From an uncultured Clostridia bacterium (lineage in GTDB: Bacteria; Bacillota; Clostridia; Oscillospirales; JAAYOS01), in the NCBI GenBank assembly GCA_944387575.1, contig CALXFK010000018.1:1-40222 (forward strand): a stretch of DNA of 40,222 nucleotides, given 5' to 3'. The position numbers and the translations under genes are program-made. This document shows positions 32,572-39,496 of this stretch, one piece after another (the first letter of the stretch is position 1; each line of letters starts with the position of its first letter). The notes beneath the pieces were generated by a model that saw only the letters and a list, made by a program, of their open reading frames with translations, was not told the DNA's origin and made no database searches.

Positions 32572-33423
32572 TCAAATGAGCCCCGACTCCCGCGCAAGCC
32601 TCGCGAGCCGCGCGAAGTCGTCCGCGCCGAGGCGTTCGCCCCGCACGTCGCACGGAAACCCGAGCCCCACAAGCAGTTCCTCCCAGCGCTCCCGCGCCGA
32701 GCCGGTAGCCCGCGCAAGACACGCCGCGAACTTCTTTCGGCGCTCGGAAAACGCCGCGCGCATCAGCCGCAGCACCTCCGCGTCCTCCGCCTCTCCCCCC
32801 GCCGGGGCGGGCTTCGCATCGAACCGTATGACCGCACTCGTCACATGCGGACGCGGCTCGAAACAGTTCGCCGGGACTTCAAACAGCAGCTCAGGCTTCG
32901 AATAGTACGCACAGAACGCGCTTGTCTCGTTGTACTCCGCGTCCCCCGGCGCCGCCGCAAACCGCCGCGCCGCCTCGAGCTGGACCATCACGCACACCGA
33001 CCCGAACAGACGGCTGCTCACCAGCCGCCGCACCGCCGGCGTCGTCACCTGGTACGGCAGATTAGCACACGCGACCGCACGCAGCGGAGCTATCCGCTCG
33101 CGCACCACCGCCGCAAAGTCCACCTTCATCGCATCCTGAAATATGAACTCGACATTTTCCGCGCCCGAAAGGCTCTCGCGAAGCACCGGCTCAAGCCGCC
33201 GGTCTATCTCGATGGTCACCACGCGACCCGCGACCGCCGCAAGCTGCGCCGTGAGCGCTCCCGCGCCCGCACCTATCTCGACCACGCCGCTCGCCCTGTC
33301 CGCGCCGCTCGCCTCCGCTATCCGCCGGGCTACCCCCTCGTCAACAAGAAAGTTCTGCCCGAGCGCGTGCTTCAGCCCGACCGAATGCCGCCCGAGCAGC
33401 TCGCGCGTGCGCCCAGCGTCCAT
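32572..33423 (-). CDS. ksgA: 16S rRNA dimethyladenosine transferase
   Basis: It dimethylates two adjacent adenosines near the 3' end of 16S rRNA in late small-subunit assembly. The 283-aa protein has the RsmA signatures LGQNFLVD (21-28), the SAM-binding VVEIGAGAGALT (47-58) and catalytic NLPY (121-124), with FEPRPHVTSAVI in the C-terminal half. The start is ATG 33423, 9 bases after GGAGG; an ATG six bases earlier is too close to that site, and upstream in-frame codons overlap it. It has a perfect consensus promoter and faces the origin-like region. Confidence 0.94.
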   Translation of the reverse strand: MDAGRTRELLGRHSVGLKHALGQNFLVDEGVARRIAEASGADRASGVVEIGAGAGALTAQLAAVAGRVVTIEIDRRLEPVLRESLSGAENVEFIFQDAMKVDFAAVVRERIAPLRAVACANLPYQVTTPAVRRLVSSRLFGSVCVMVQLEAARRFAAAPGDAEYNETSAFCAYYSKPELLFEVPANCFEPRPHVTSAVIRFDAKPAPAGGEAEDAEVLRLMRAAFSERRKKFAACLARATGSARERWEELLVGLGFPCDVRGERLGADDFARLARLARESGLI

Positions 33424-33517
33424 CCGCATAAACCTCCGCCCGCCGCCCGAAAGATGCCTCCGCAATTTTCCGGGCAAATGTCTGCATACTTCCACAATTT
33501 GCTGCCATTATGACTAA

Positions 33518-33546
33518 ATTATAGCATGTGCAGTTTCCGGTGTCAA
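33518..33546 (-). promoter_or_regulatory. Perfect consensus promoter of ksgA
   Basis: On the minus strand, TTGACA (33541-33546), a 17-base spacer and TATAAT (33518-33523), with no mismatch. The leader to the ATG is about 90 bases. Confidence 0.85.
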
Positions 33547-33636
33547 TTCTACGCAGCGGTGTAATTGGTCAAAAAGAACCCTCGCCCCAAAACGCTTTTT
33601 TGTCCATATTGCGCACCCCTTCCTCACTTCCACCCC

Positions 33637-33703
33637 TGTGGAAAACCCTGTGGATAACCCCGCGTTTTTCTGTGGAAAAGTCTGTGGATAACCCTGTGGA
33701 AAA
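33637..33703 (+). other. Cluster of five DnaA-box-like sites
   Basis: TGTGGATAA (a perfect DnaA box read on this strand) occurs at 33649-33657 and 33683-33691. TGTGGAAAA, one base different, occurs at 33637-33645, 33671-33679 and 33695-33703. All share one orientation. Neighbouring sites are 12 bases apart except the central gap of 22. Confidence 0.75.
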
Positions 33704-33731
33704 CTCGCTTACATATTTTGTCACGGCAAAA

Positions 33732-33802
33732 CTGTCCGCATTCCCGGTCATTTCTGTCCGAAGTCCGGTCAAGGCTGTCCACCTTTTCGGACAATCCTGT
33801 CC
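33732..33802 (+). repeat. Iteron-like CTGTCC repeats, four copies at 21-22 base spacing
   Basis: CTGTCC begins at 33732, 33754, 33775 and 33797 (intervals 22, 21, 22, or two helical turns). The first two copies are followed by CCGGTCA; an inverted CGGACA lies at 33788-33793. A further inverted copy (GGACAG, 33922-33927) sits in the promoter spacer downstream. Regular spacing on one DNA face suggests binding by a dimeric or oligomeric protein. Confidence 0.6.
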
Positions 33803-33855
33803 ATATACATTATTATATTAAATTATATAATAAATACTATATTAAATATATCAAA
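33803..33855. other. A+T-rich tract, possible DNA-unwinding element
   Basis: About 50 bases are almost entirely A and T (TATTATATTAAATTATATAA and onward), in sharp contrast to the G+C-rich surroundings. It directly follows the CTGTCC repeats. Confidence 0.5.
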
Positions 33856-33910
33856 GCAAAGCGGGACTGACTGCTTTTGGGAAGTGAAGTAAATTTTGAT
33901 TAAAGTGACG

Positions 33911-33939
33911 TTGACTTTGTTGGACAGTTGTTGTATTAT
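33911..33939 (+). promoter_or_regulatory. Predicted promoter of the winged-helix gene, with an iteron in its spacer
   Basis: TTGACT (33911-33916), 17 bases, TATTAT (33934-33939). The spacer contains GGACAG, the inverse of the CTGTCC repeat, which suggests autoregulation. A TTTACGTAAA palindrome (33957-33966) and a TACGTAAAC (33990-33998) follow downstream. Confidence 0.6.
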
Positions 33940-34010
33940 TTAAACACGGTAGTAAATTTACGTAAATCTACACAGCAGTGGTGTAACGCTACGTAAACAC
34001 CCGAGGTGTT

Positions 34011-34129
34011 GGGGGACGGGGTACCCTGTGGGGACGGGGTACCCTGTGGGGGACGGGGTACCCTGTGGGGACGGAGTACCCTGTGGGGACGGGGTACCCT
34101 GTGGGGGGACGGGGTACCCTGTGGGGGAC
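34011..34129 (+). repeat. G-rich minisatellite, six units of 18-20 bases
   Basis: The core ACGGGGTACCCTGTG starts at 34016, 34034, 34053, 34071 (one change, GGAG), 34089 and 34109, joined by three to five G. Each unit contains the palindrome GGGTACCC (partly lost in unit 4). The G-runs on the plus strand could form G-quadruplexes. The array lies in the leader of the winged-helix gene and ends 25 bases before its start codon. Confidence 0.9.
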
Positions 34130-34153
34130 AAAAATGGACTGGAGGTGCGGAAG

Positions 34154-34486
34154 ATGGTGGAACATGGTATGGACCGGCGGCGGGTGGAGCGCGCGGGAGA
34201 AGAGCAGGAGGAATACATAGTGCTGCGGGACAGCGTACTTCGCGACCGGCGGCTCTCGCCGTCCGACAAGCTGATATACTCGATGGTGCTCAGCTTCAAC
34301 GGCGGAAACCGGAGCTGCTATGCGACCGACGAGTACCTCGCGCGGCGGTTTGGCATATCCGACCGGAGCGTCCGGCGGTCGATCTCGCGGCTGGAGGCGC
34401 TTGGGCTCATCCGCCGCCACGTGACCCCCGAGGGCGTGCGCCACCTCATCGCCGCCTCCCCCGTACGTCACGACCACGAGCCTTAA
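34154..34486 (+). CDS. Winged-helix DNA-binding protein (HTH_36-like), possible replication initiator
   Basis: The 110-aa protein has a basic/acidic N-terminus (RRRVERAGEEQEEYIVLRD) and one winged helix: LSPSDKLIYSMVLSFNG, SCYATDEYLARRFGISDRSV (recognition helix) and RRSISRLEALGLIRRH. This pattern is the HTH_36 type found in replication-initiation proteins and small regulators. The start is ATG 34154, behind GGAGGTGCGG; the longer frame would translate the G-rich repeats and has no ribosome site. Because it follows DnaA-type boxes and iterons, an origin-binding or autoregulatory role is inferred, not shown. No nickase or helicase gene is beside it. Confidence 0.8.
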   Translation: MVEHGMDRRRVERAGEEQEEYIVLRDSVLRDRRLSPSDKLIYSMVLSFNGGNRSCYATDEYLARRFGISDRSVRRSISRLEALGLIRRHVTPEGVRHLIAASPVRHDHEP

Positions 34487-34785
34487 TTTTATTAACTGCA
34501 TTTTTAATTTATTGCATTTATTTTCATATTTAGTTTGCGTAAACCGCTTAACATTTCATGTGATATCCTTTTCTTCCTTCTTTTTTGCTGCGAATTTTGC
34601 CGTTTTATATTATTTTTAAGCGACATATTCCGCAAAAAAATTTGTACTGCTTGCAAAGAATATTTTAAAAAAGTATTGACAACGAGTTCACAATATATTA
34701 AAGTACGGGTAAGATAGGACAGAGAAAGGCGGCGTCATGCAAGCAGCCGGCGACCGCCGCAAACGGAAAAAAGGAGGCAAAGACA
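34487..34785 (+). other. A+T-rich intergenic region before the solute-binding protein gene
   Basis: Nearly 300 bases, strongly A+T-rich up to about 34720, without a supported gene. It contains one promoter (34676-34704) and pyrimidine-rich stretches. No terminator with a clear stem is seen after the winged-helix gene. Confidence 0.6.
34676..34704 (+). promoter_or_regulatory. Predicted promoter of the solute-binding protein gene
   Basis: TTGACA (34676-34681), 17 bases, TAAAGT (34699-34704). The -35 is perfect and the -10 matches at 4 of 6. Confidence 0.55.
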
Positions 34786-36468
34786 ATGAGGAGAACCCTT
34801 GCGTTGATCCTGGTGCTTTTGCTGTCGCTCTCGCTATTTGTCGGGTGCGACCAGGCGGAGGAGGACCCCGCAAGCCCGTCCGGTTCAGCCACCGCAACCC
34901 CGAGCGACTCGGGAGACGGAGGCGGTGAGGCGGCAAAGCCGGTCATCGAGGGCGGCGAATTCAAGCTGCCGCTCGTAGACGAGCCGATAACCTTCACGCA
35001 GTGGCAGTCGGCTGACCCCGGTCAGTCCGGGCTCGAAAGCCTTGGCGACTCGCTTGCGTACCAGGAGATGGAAAAGCTCACCGGCGTGAAGTGGGAGTTC
35101 TATTCGGTGAGCGGTGCGAGCGCAGCCGAGACCTTCCAGATAGCGATGGCGGGCAATGAGTACGACGACCTCTACATAAGCGTCGGCAGCTACCTCGTCA
35201 ACGGCGCCGACTGGTACATCGACAACGAGATATTCGTCGACATCGAGCCGCTGATCCCGCAGTACGCGCCGAACTATGACTACGTCCGCCGTCTCACCGA
35301 GGGCACGTATGTCACCACAATAACCGACAGCGGGAAGGCTCCCGGGTTCTATCAGATAGTCCAGACCCTCCAGTGGGCGTGGATGGGACCGATGGGGCGT
35401 CAGGACTGGCTCGACAACCTCGGGCTCGAAGTCCCGAACACCTACGACACCTACCACGACGCACTTGTGGCTATTCGCGACGAGTACAACCCTGAGCGCC
35501 CGCTCGCGATCAGCCAGACCGGCTGCGTAGACTGGCTCATGGTCGGCATGGACACGACCTACAACCCGCAGCCCGCCTCACAGACCGCGAACTTCCTCAA
35601 CATCGACGGCACCGCAGTGTCCGGTCTCACCCAGCCCGGTTTCCGCGAGTATGTCGAGATGATGACGCAGTGGTACAGCGAGGGGCTCATCGACCCGTAC
35701 TTCTATAGCCGTGAAAACGCCATAGACTCCGCGCCGCTGCTCAACGGCGAGGTCGGCATCCAGACCGGTCTCTACTGCGACATGGACAATCAGGACCCGA
35801 ACGCCCACGCGCTCGGTAACACCGAGTTTGCGTACCGCGGCTTCTACACCCCGACCCGCAACGCCGGAGACGTGCGCAAGATTGTCATGGGCGGCGCGTC
35901 AACTAGCTACAACAAGTTTGTCCTGTCCTGCATATCCACCTCCTGCGAGAACATCGAGGTCATGATGCGCTGGATAGACTACCTGTACACCGAGGAGGGC
36001 GCATTGCTCGCCAACTACGGGCTTGAGGGCATCAGCTTCGAGTACGACGAGGAGGGCAACCCGAACGTAACCGACGTCATCTACCGCAACGAAAACGGGC
36101 TTGCAAGTTACCTCCAGTGGAACGTCTACATGATGGGTCTCGTCATGCCGAGCTGGTACGACTGGGAGCGTGAGATCATGCCGACCGCTTCCGACGCCGT
36201 CTGGGAGACCGAGGAACTGTTCGACGGCAACTGGGAGGATGAGTACACGATGCCCACCCTCAGCCTGACCCAGGAGGAGAGTGCGCAGCTCTCCGCAATA
36301 ATGGCGGACATCAACACCCGCGTATCCGAGACGCTGGTGCGCATAATCTCCGGGCAGATGCCGATGAGCGAGCTTGACAACATGCTCGCCGAGGTCGAGA
36401 GCATCGGGCTCAGCGACGCGGTCGCAATAGTCCAGGCAGCGCTCGACCGCTACCTCGCGCGCGAATGA
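34786..36468 (+). CDS. Extracellular solute-binding lipoprotein (ABC transporter, family 1 type)
   Basis: The 560-aa protein has a lipoprotein signal peptide with lipobox LFVGC (Cys21), an acidic Ser/Gly linker (about 22-50), then a two-lobed binding fold with EPITFTQWQSADPG, a EMEKLTGVKWEF block, AGNEYDDLYIS and MMRWIDYLYTEEGALLANYG, typical of the large LipO/YtcQ-like carbohydrate-binding proteins of Firmicutes. Aromatic residues are abundant, as in sugar binders. GGAGG is about 9 bases before the ATG. No permease or ATPase gene is next to it, so it is an orphan receptor that must use permeases encoded elsewhere. Confidence 0.9.
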   Translation: MRRTLALILVLLLSLSLFVGCDQAEEDPASPSGSATATPSDSGDGGGEAAKPVIEGGEFKLPLVDEPITFTQWQSADPGQSGLESLGDSLAYQEMEKLTGVKWEFYSVSGASAAETFQIAMAGNEYDDLYISVGSYLVNGADWYIDNEIFVDIEPLIPQYAPNYDYVRRLTEGTYVTTITDSGKAPGFYQIVQTLQWAWMGPMGRQDWLDNLGLEVPNTYDTYHDALVAIRDEYNPERPLAISQTGCVDWLMVGMDTTYNPQPASQTANFLNIDGTAVSGLTQPGFREYVEMMTQWYSEGLIDPYFYSRENAIDSAPLLNGEVGIQTGLYCDMDNQDPNAHALGNTEFAYRGFYTPTRNAGDVRKIVMGGASTSYNKFVLSCISTSCENIEVMMRWIDYLYTEEGALLANYGLEGISFEYDEEGNPNVTDVIYRNENGLASYLQWNVYMMGLVMPSWYDWEREIMPTASDAVWETEELFDGNWEDEYTMPTLSLTQEESAQLSAIMADINTRVSETLVRIISGQMPMSELDNMLAEVESIGLSDAVAIVQAALDRYLARE

Positions 36469-36502
36469 CAAGAAAAAATACACACATGCTACAAACCACA
36501 TA

Positions 36503-36540
36503 CGCCGCGCCGCCCCGTATCGGGGCGGCGCGGCGCGTTT
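36503..36540 (+). terminator. Terminator of the solute-binding protein gene
   Basis: A very G+C-rich 15-bp perfect stem (36503-36517 with 36521-36535) with a TAT loop, then CGTTT. The short T-run makes it weaker than the stem suggests. Confidence 0.75.
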
Positions 36541-36565
36541 CCGGTTTGCGCTTGGGAAGAAACTG

Positions 36566-36760
36566 TGGTATAATAACCGCAAGGCGGTTATTATACTTTG
36601 ATTTAAGCCGTTTTTCTCGTCCCTTACGGGACAACCGAAAAACATGGCACATTATACCATTCCGGCTTTGCCGTCATGGTATAATAACCGCACAGCGGTT
36701 ATTATACTTTGATTTAAGCCGTTTTTCTCGTCCCTTACGGGACAACCGAAAAACATGGCA
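36566..36760. repeat. Duplicated 84-base double-hairpin element
   Basis: Copies at 36566-36649 and 36677-36760 are identical except for two bases, both in one 3-base loop (AAG versus ACA). Each copy has a perfect 13-bp hairpin (GTATAATAACCGC and its complement) and then a nested one (GTTTTTC/GAAAAAC outside, GTCCC/GGGAC inside). Between the copies, ATTATACCAT (36651-36660) and ATGGTATAAT (36676-36685) form a third hairpin with CGGC/GCCG inside. It looks like a REP/MITE-type dispersed repeat and contains no gene. Confidence 0.85.
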
Positions 36761-36799
36761 TACTGAAGTGTGAACAAACCAGAGTTTCGGAGGCAGGAC

Positions 36800-38779
36800 T
36801 TGGCATCTAAATATACAAACGAATCGATAACAACGCTGAAAGGCGCGGACCGGGTGCGAAAGCGTCCGGGGGTAATATTTGGCTCGGACGGGCTTGAGGG
36901 GTGCGAACATGCGGTGTTCGAGATACTCTCAAACTCCATCGACGAGGCGCGGGGCGGGCATGGCGACCGGATCATCGTGACCCGCTATGCCGACCGTTCG
37001 GTAGAGGTGGAGGACTTCGGGCGCGGGTGTCCGGTGGACTGGAACGCGCGCGAGAACCGTTTCAACTGGGAGCTTGTTTACTGCGAACTGTACGCGGGCG
37101 GAAAGTACGGCGCGGACGGGGACGGTTCGGGCTACGAGTTTTCGCTCGGTCTGAACGGGCTTGGTTCGTGCGCGACGCAGTATTCGTCGCGCTACATGGA
37201 CGTGACCGTCTGGCGGGACGGGTACAAGTATTCGCTGCACTTCGAGCGCGGCGAGATAGTGGGCGAGCTTCAGAAGGAGCCGTACAAGGGCAGGCGGACC
37301 GGGACGCTTACGCGGTGGCTGCCCGACCTCGACGTGTTCACCGACATCGACATTCCGGAGGAGTACTACCGCGACATACTCAAGCGGCAGGCGGTGGTAA
37401 ACTCGGGGGTGACCTTCGTGCTTCGGGTCGAGCGCGCGGACGGGAGCTTTGAGGAGAGCGAGTTCCGCTACGAGAACGGGATAGCGGACTACGTCGCGGA
37501 GATCGCGGGCGGGGATGCGCTCTCGAGCGTTTACGTCGCGGGCTGTGAGCGCACCGGGCGCGACCGGGAGGACAAGCCGGAGTACCGGGTGAAGATAAAC
37601 TGCGCGTTTGCGTTCTCGCGGCGGGTGAGCGTCATCGAGCACTACCACAACTCGTCCTTCCTCGAGCACGGCGGGTCGCCGGACAAGGCGATGCGGCTCG
37701 CGTTTGTCGCCGCGCTCGACGGGTACCTGCGCCGTGGCGGGAAGTACCAGAAGGGCGAGAGCAAGATAACCTTCGGCGACATCCAGGACTGCCTGATATT
37801 CGTCTCGAACAACTTCTCGACCCAGACCTCCTACGAAAACCAGACCAAGAAGGCGATAAACAACCGCTTCGTGCAGGAGGCAATGGACAAGTTCCTGCGC
37901 GAACAGATACAGGTCTACCTGATAGAGAACCCGGCGGACGCGGAGCGGATATGCGAGCAGGTGCTCGTCAACAAGCGGAGCCGCGAGACCGCCGAAAAGA
38001 CCCGCCTCAGCCTGAAAAAGAAGCTCTCCGGCGGGCTCGACATCTCGAACCGCGTTGCGAAGTTCGTCGACTGCCGCAGCCGCGACCCCGAGCGGCGCGA
38101 GCTGTACATCGTCGAGGGCGACTCGGCTCTCGGTTCGGTCAAGATGGGCAGGGACTCGGAGTTCCAGGCGATAATGCCGATACGCGGCAAGATCCTCAAC
38201 TGCCTCAAAGCCGACCTCCCCCGCATATTCAAAAGCGAGATAATAACCGACCTCATAAAGGTGCTCGGCTGCGGCGTCGAGGTGAGCCACCGCGGCGCAA
38301 AGGACCTCGCAACCTTCGAGCTCGACCAGCTCAGGTGGTCGAAAATAATCATCTGCACCGACGCCGACGTGGACGGCTACCAGATACGCACGCTCGTGCT
38401 CGCGATGCTCTACCGCCTCACCCCGACCCTTATCAACTGTGGGCGGGTATACATCGCAGAAAGCCCGCTCTACGAGATAACGAGCCGCGGAAAGACCTGG
38501 TTTGCGTACACCGACGCCGAAAAGGCAAAAATACTCGCGGAGCTCGGCGGCGCAAAGTACACCGTTCAGCGCTCGAAGGGTCTCGGCGAGAACGAGGCAG
38601 ACATGATGTGGCTGACCACGATGTCCCCTGAGACGCGCCGCCTTGTGCGGGTGGTCCCGGAGGACGTGGAGCGCACCGCCGCGATGTTCGATGTGCTGCT
38701 CGGCACCAACCTCACCGCGCGAAAGGAACTCATCGAAAACGAGGGTTACCGCTTCCTTGAACTCGCAGATATAAGCTGA
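36800..38779 (+). CDS. DNA topoisomerase IV/gyrase subunit B-type protein (GyrB/ParE paralogue)
   Basis: The ATPase subunit of a type IIA topoisomerase. In the 659-aa protein the GHKL ATPase domain has EILSNSIDEAR (the catalytic Glu and Mg-binding Asn), VEDFGRGCPVDW and GLNGLGSCATQYSS; the TOPRIM domain has EGDSALGS (about 440) and TDADVDGYQIRT (about 521), with PIRGKILNCLKA between. It is closest to the clostridial ParE-like paralogue. TTG 36800 is the preferred start: CGGAGG lies 6 bases upstream and the protein then begins MASKYTNESI, as in relatives. GTG 36770 has no ribosome site. The expected GyrA/ParC partner gene is not adjacent. Confidence 0.92.
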   Translation: MASKYTNESITTLKGADRVRKRPGVIFGSDGLEGCEHAVFEILSNSIDEARGGHGDRIIVTRYADRSVEVEDFGRGCPVDWNARENRFNWELVYCELYAGGKYGADGDGSGYEFSLGLNGLGSCATQYSSRYMDVTVWRDGYKYSLHFERGEIVGELQKEPYKGRRTGTLTRWLPDLDVFTDIDIPEEYYRDILKRQAVVNSGVTFVLRVERADGSFEESEFRYENGIADYVAEIAGGDALSSVYVAGCERTGRDREDKPEYRVKINCAFAFSRRVSVIEHYHNSSFLEHGGSPDKAMRLAFVAALDGYLRRGGKYQKGESKITFGDIQDCLIFVSNNFSTQTSYENQTKKAINNRFVQEAMDKFLREQIQVYLIENPADAERICEQVLVNKRSRETAEKTRLSLKKKLSGGLDISNRVAKFVDCRSRDPERRELYIVEGDSALGSVKMGRDSEFQAIMPIRGKILNCLKADLPRIFKSEIITDLIKVLGCGVEVSHRGAKDLATFELDQLRWSKIIICTDADVDGYQIRTLVLAMLYRLTPTLINCGRVYIAESPLYEITSRGKTWFAYTDAEKAKILAELGGAKYTVQRSKGLGENEADMMWLTTMSPETRRLVRVVPEDVERTAAMFDVLLGTNLTARKELIENEGYRFLELADIS

Positions 38780-38828
38780 CGTCAAAACGCGCACTCCCGC
38801 CCACCCCACGCGGGGGGTGCGGCAGCAA

Positions 38829-38868
38829 AACAGCCCGCCGCTTCAAAAGCGGCGGGCTGTTATTCTTT
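38829..38868. terminator. Bidirectional terminator between the topoisomerase gene and rqcP
   Basis: A perfect stem of at least 13 bp (38831-38843 with 38847-38859) with a CAA loop, a TTATTCTTT tail on the plus strand and TTTTGC on the minus strand. It lies just past both stop codons. Confidence 0.9.
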
Positions 38869-39107
38869 CATATCTCCCGGTACATTGCGGGGGCGTCCTC
38901 CTTACGGACGCTTTCGCTTACCGCGAGCACCTCGACCGCGACCGTCCGCGCTCCGAAGCGGATTTCGATGCGGTCCCCTACCTTTACCTCGTAGCTTGCG
39001 CGGGCGGGCTTGCCGTTGACGCTCACCCGCTCGGCGTCGCACGCCTCGTTTGCAACGGTGCGCCGCTTTATGAGCCGCGAGACCTTGAGGTACTTGTCCA
39101 GCCTCAT
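38868..39107 (-). CDS. rqcP: S4-domain RNA-binding protein RqcP (YabO)
   Basis: RqcP works with RqcH in ribosome-associated quality control, helping add alanine tails to stalled peptides on 50S subunits. The 79-aa protein is a lone S4 domain: MRLDKYLKVSRLIKRRTVAN, the nucleic-acid-binding loop with VSVNGKPARASYEVKVGD, and IRFG. The length is typical of RqcP/Hsp15-type proteins, and the position after mazG and hup matches the mazG-hup-rqcP cluster of many Clostridia. AAAGGAAC precedes the ATG. The usual yabP/yabQ/divIC genes do not follow; the cluster ends here at a terminator. Confidence 0.92.
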   Translation of the reverse strand: MRLDKYLKVSRLIKRRTVANEACDAERVSVNGKPARASYEVKVGDRIEIRFGARTVAVEVLAVSESVRKEDAPAMYREI

Positions 39108-39141
39108 GCTAAGTTCCTTTTGCAGCAGGCATCAGCGAAGC

Positions 39142-39417
39142 TCACTTCGCGACCGCGTCCTTGAGCGACTTGCCCGGCTTGAAAACCGGAGTGCGGGAAG
39201 CGGGAATCTCGATGGACTCCTTGGTGCGCGGATTGCGACCAAGGCGCGCCGCGCGCTCCTTCACCTCAAACCCGCCGAACCCGACGAGCTGCACCTTGTC
39301 CCCGGCGATGAGCGCCTCGCTTATCGTCTCGAGCACGGCGCCTACCGCCTTCTCCGCGTCCTTCTTCGAAATCCCTGCCTTTTCGGCAACTGCCGTTACG
39401 ATGTCTGCCTTATTCAT
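39142..39417 (-). CDS. hup: HU-family DNA-binding protein
   Basis: HU is an abundant nucleoid protein that bends and compacts DNA without sequence specificity. The 91-aa protein matches the full family: MNKADIVTAVAEKAG, GDKVQLVGFGGFEV, the DNA-intercalating arm RLGRNPRTKESIEIPASRTP with its proline, and PVFKPGKSLKDAV. GGAGG lies 6-8 bases before the ATG. It sits between mazG and rqcP, all in the same direction, and may also have its own promoter in the 79 bases upstream (TATAAA-like -10). Confidence 0.97.
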   Translation of the reverse strand: MNKADIVTAVAEKAGISKKDAEKAVGAVLETISEALIAGDKVQLVGFGGFEVKERAARLGRNPRTKESIEIPASRTPVFKPGKSLKDAVAK

Positions 39418-39496
39418 TTTTAGTTCCTCCTGTTTTCAACAGTTGATTTATATGGGTATCCTGGGAAACTCACGCCGCCTCACGGCGCTCCGGATG

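Noticed and set aside
33528-33821. 97-codon open frame over the DnaA boxes
   Set aside because: Its WKTLWIT and VDNPVEN segments are translations of the TGTGGA repeats. It has no ribosome site, and the first part overlaps the ksgA promoter.
34011-34129. CRISPR array
   Set aside because: The units are 18-20 bases with spacers of only three to five G; no unique spacers and no cas genes.
34028-34153. Longer N-terminus for the winged-helix protein, translated from the G-rich repeats
   Set aside because: The peptide is only GDGVPC-type repeat, lacks a ribosome site, and ATG 34154 has a strong one.
36410-36975. Several small open frames on the minus strand with repeated CPVRDEKNGLNQS peptides
   Set aside because: They are translations of the duplicated hairpin element and of flanking gene ends, without ribosome sites.
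36929-38809. 626-codon open frame on the minus strand
   Set aside because: Antisense of the topoisomerase gene, whose ATPase and TOPRIM motifs are unmistakable on the plus strand.
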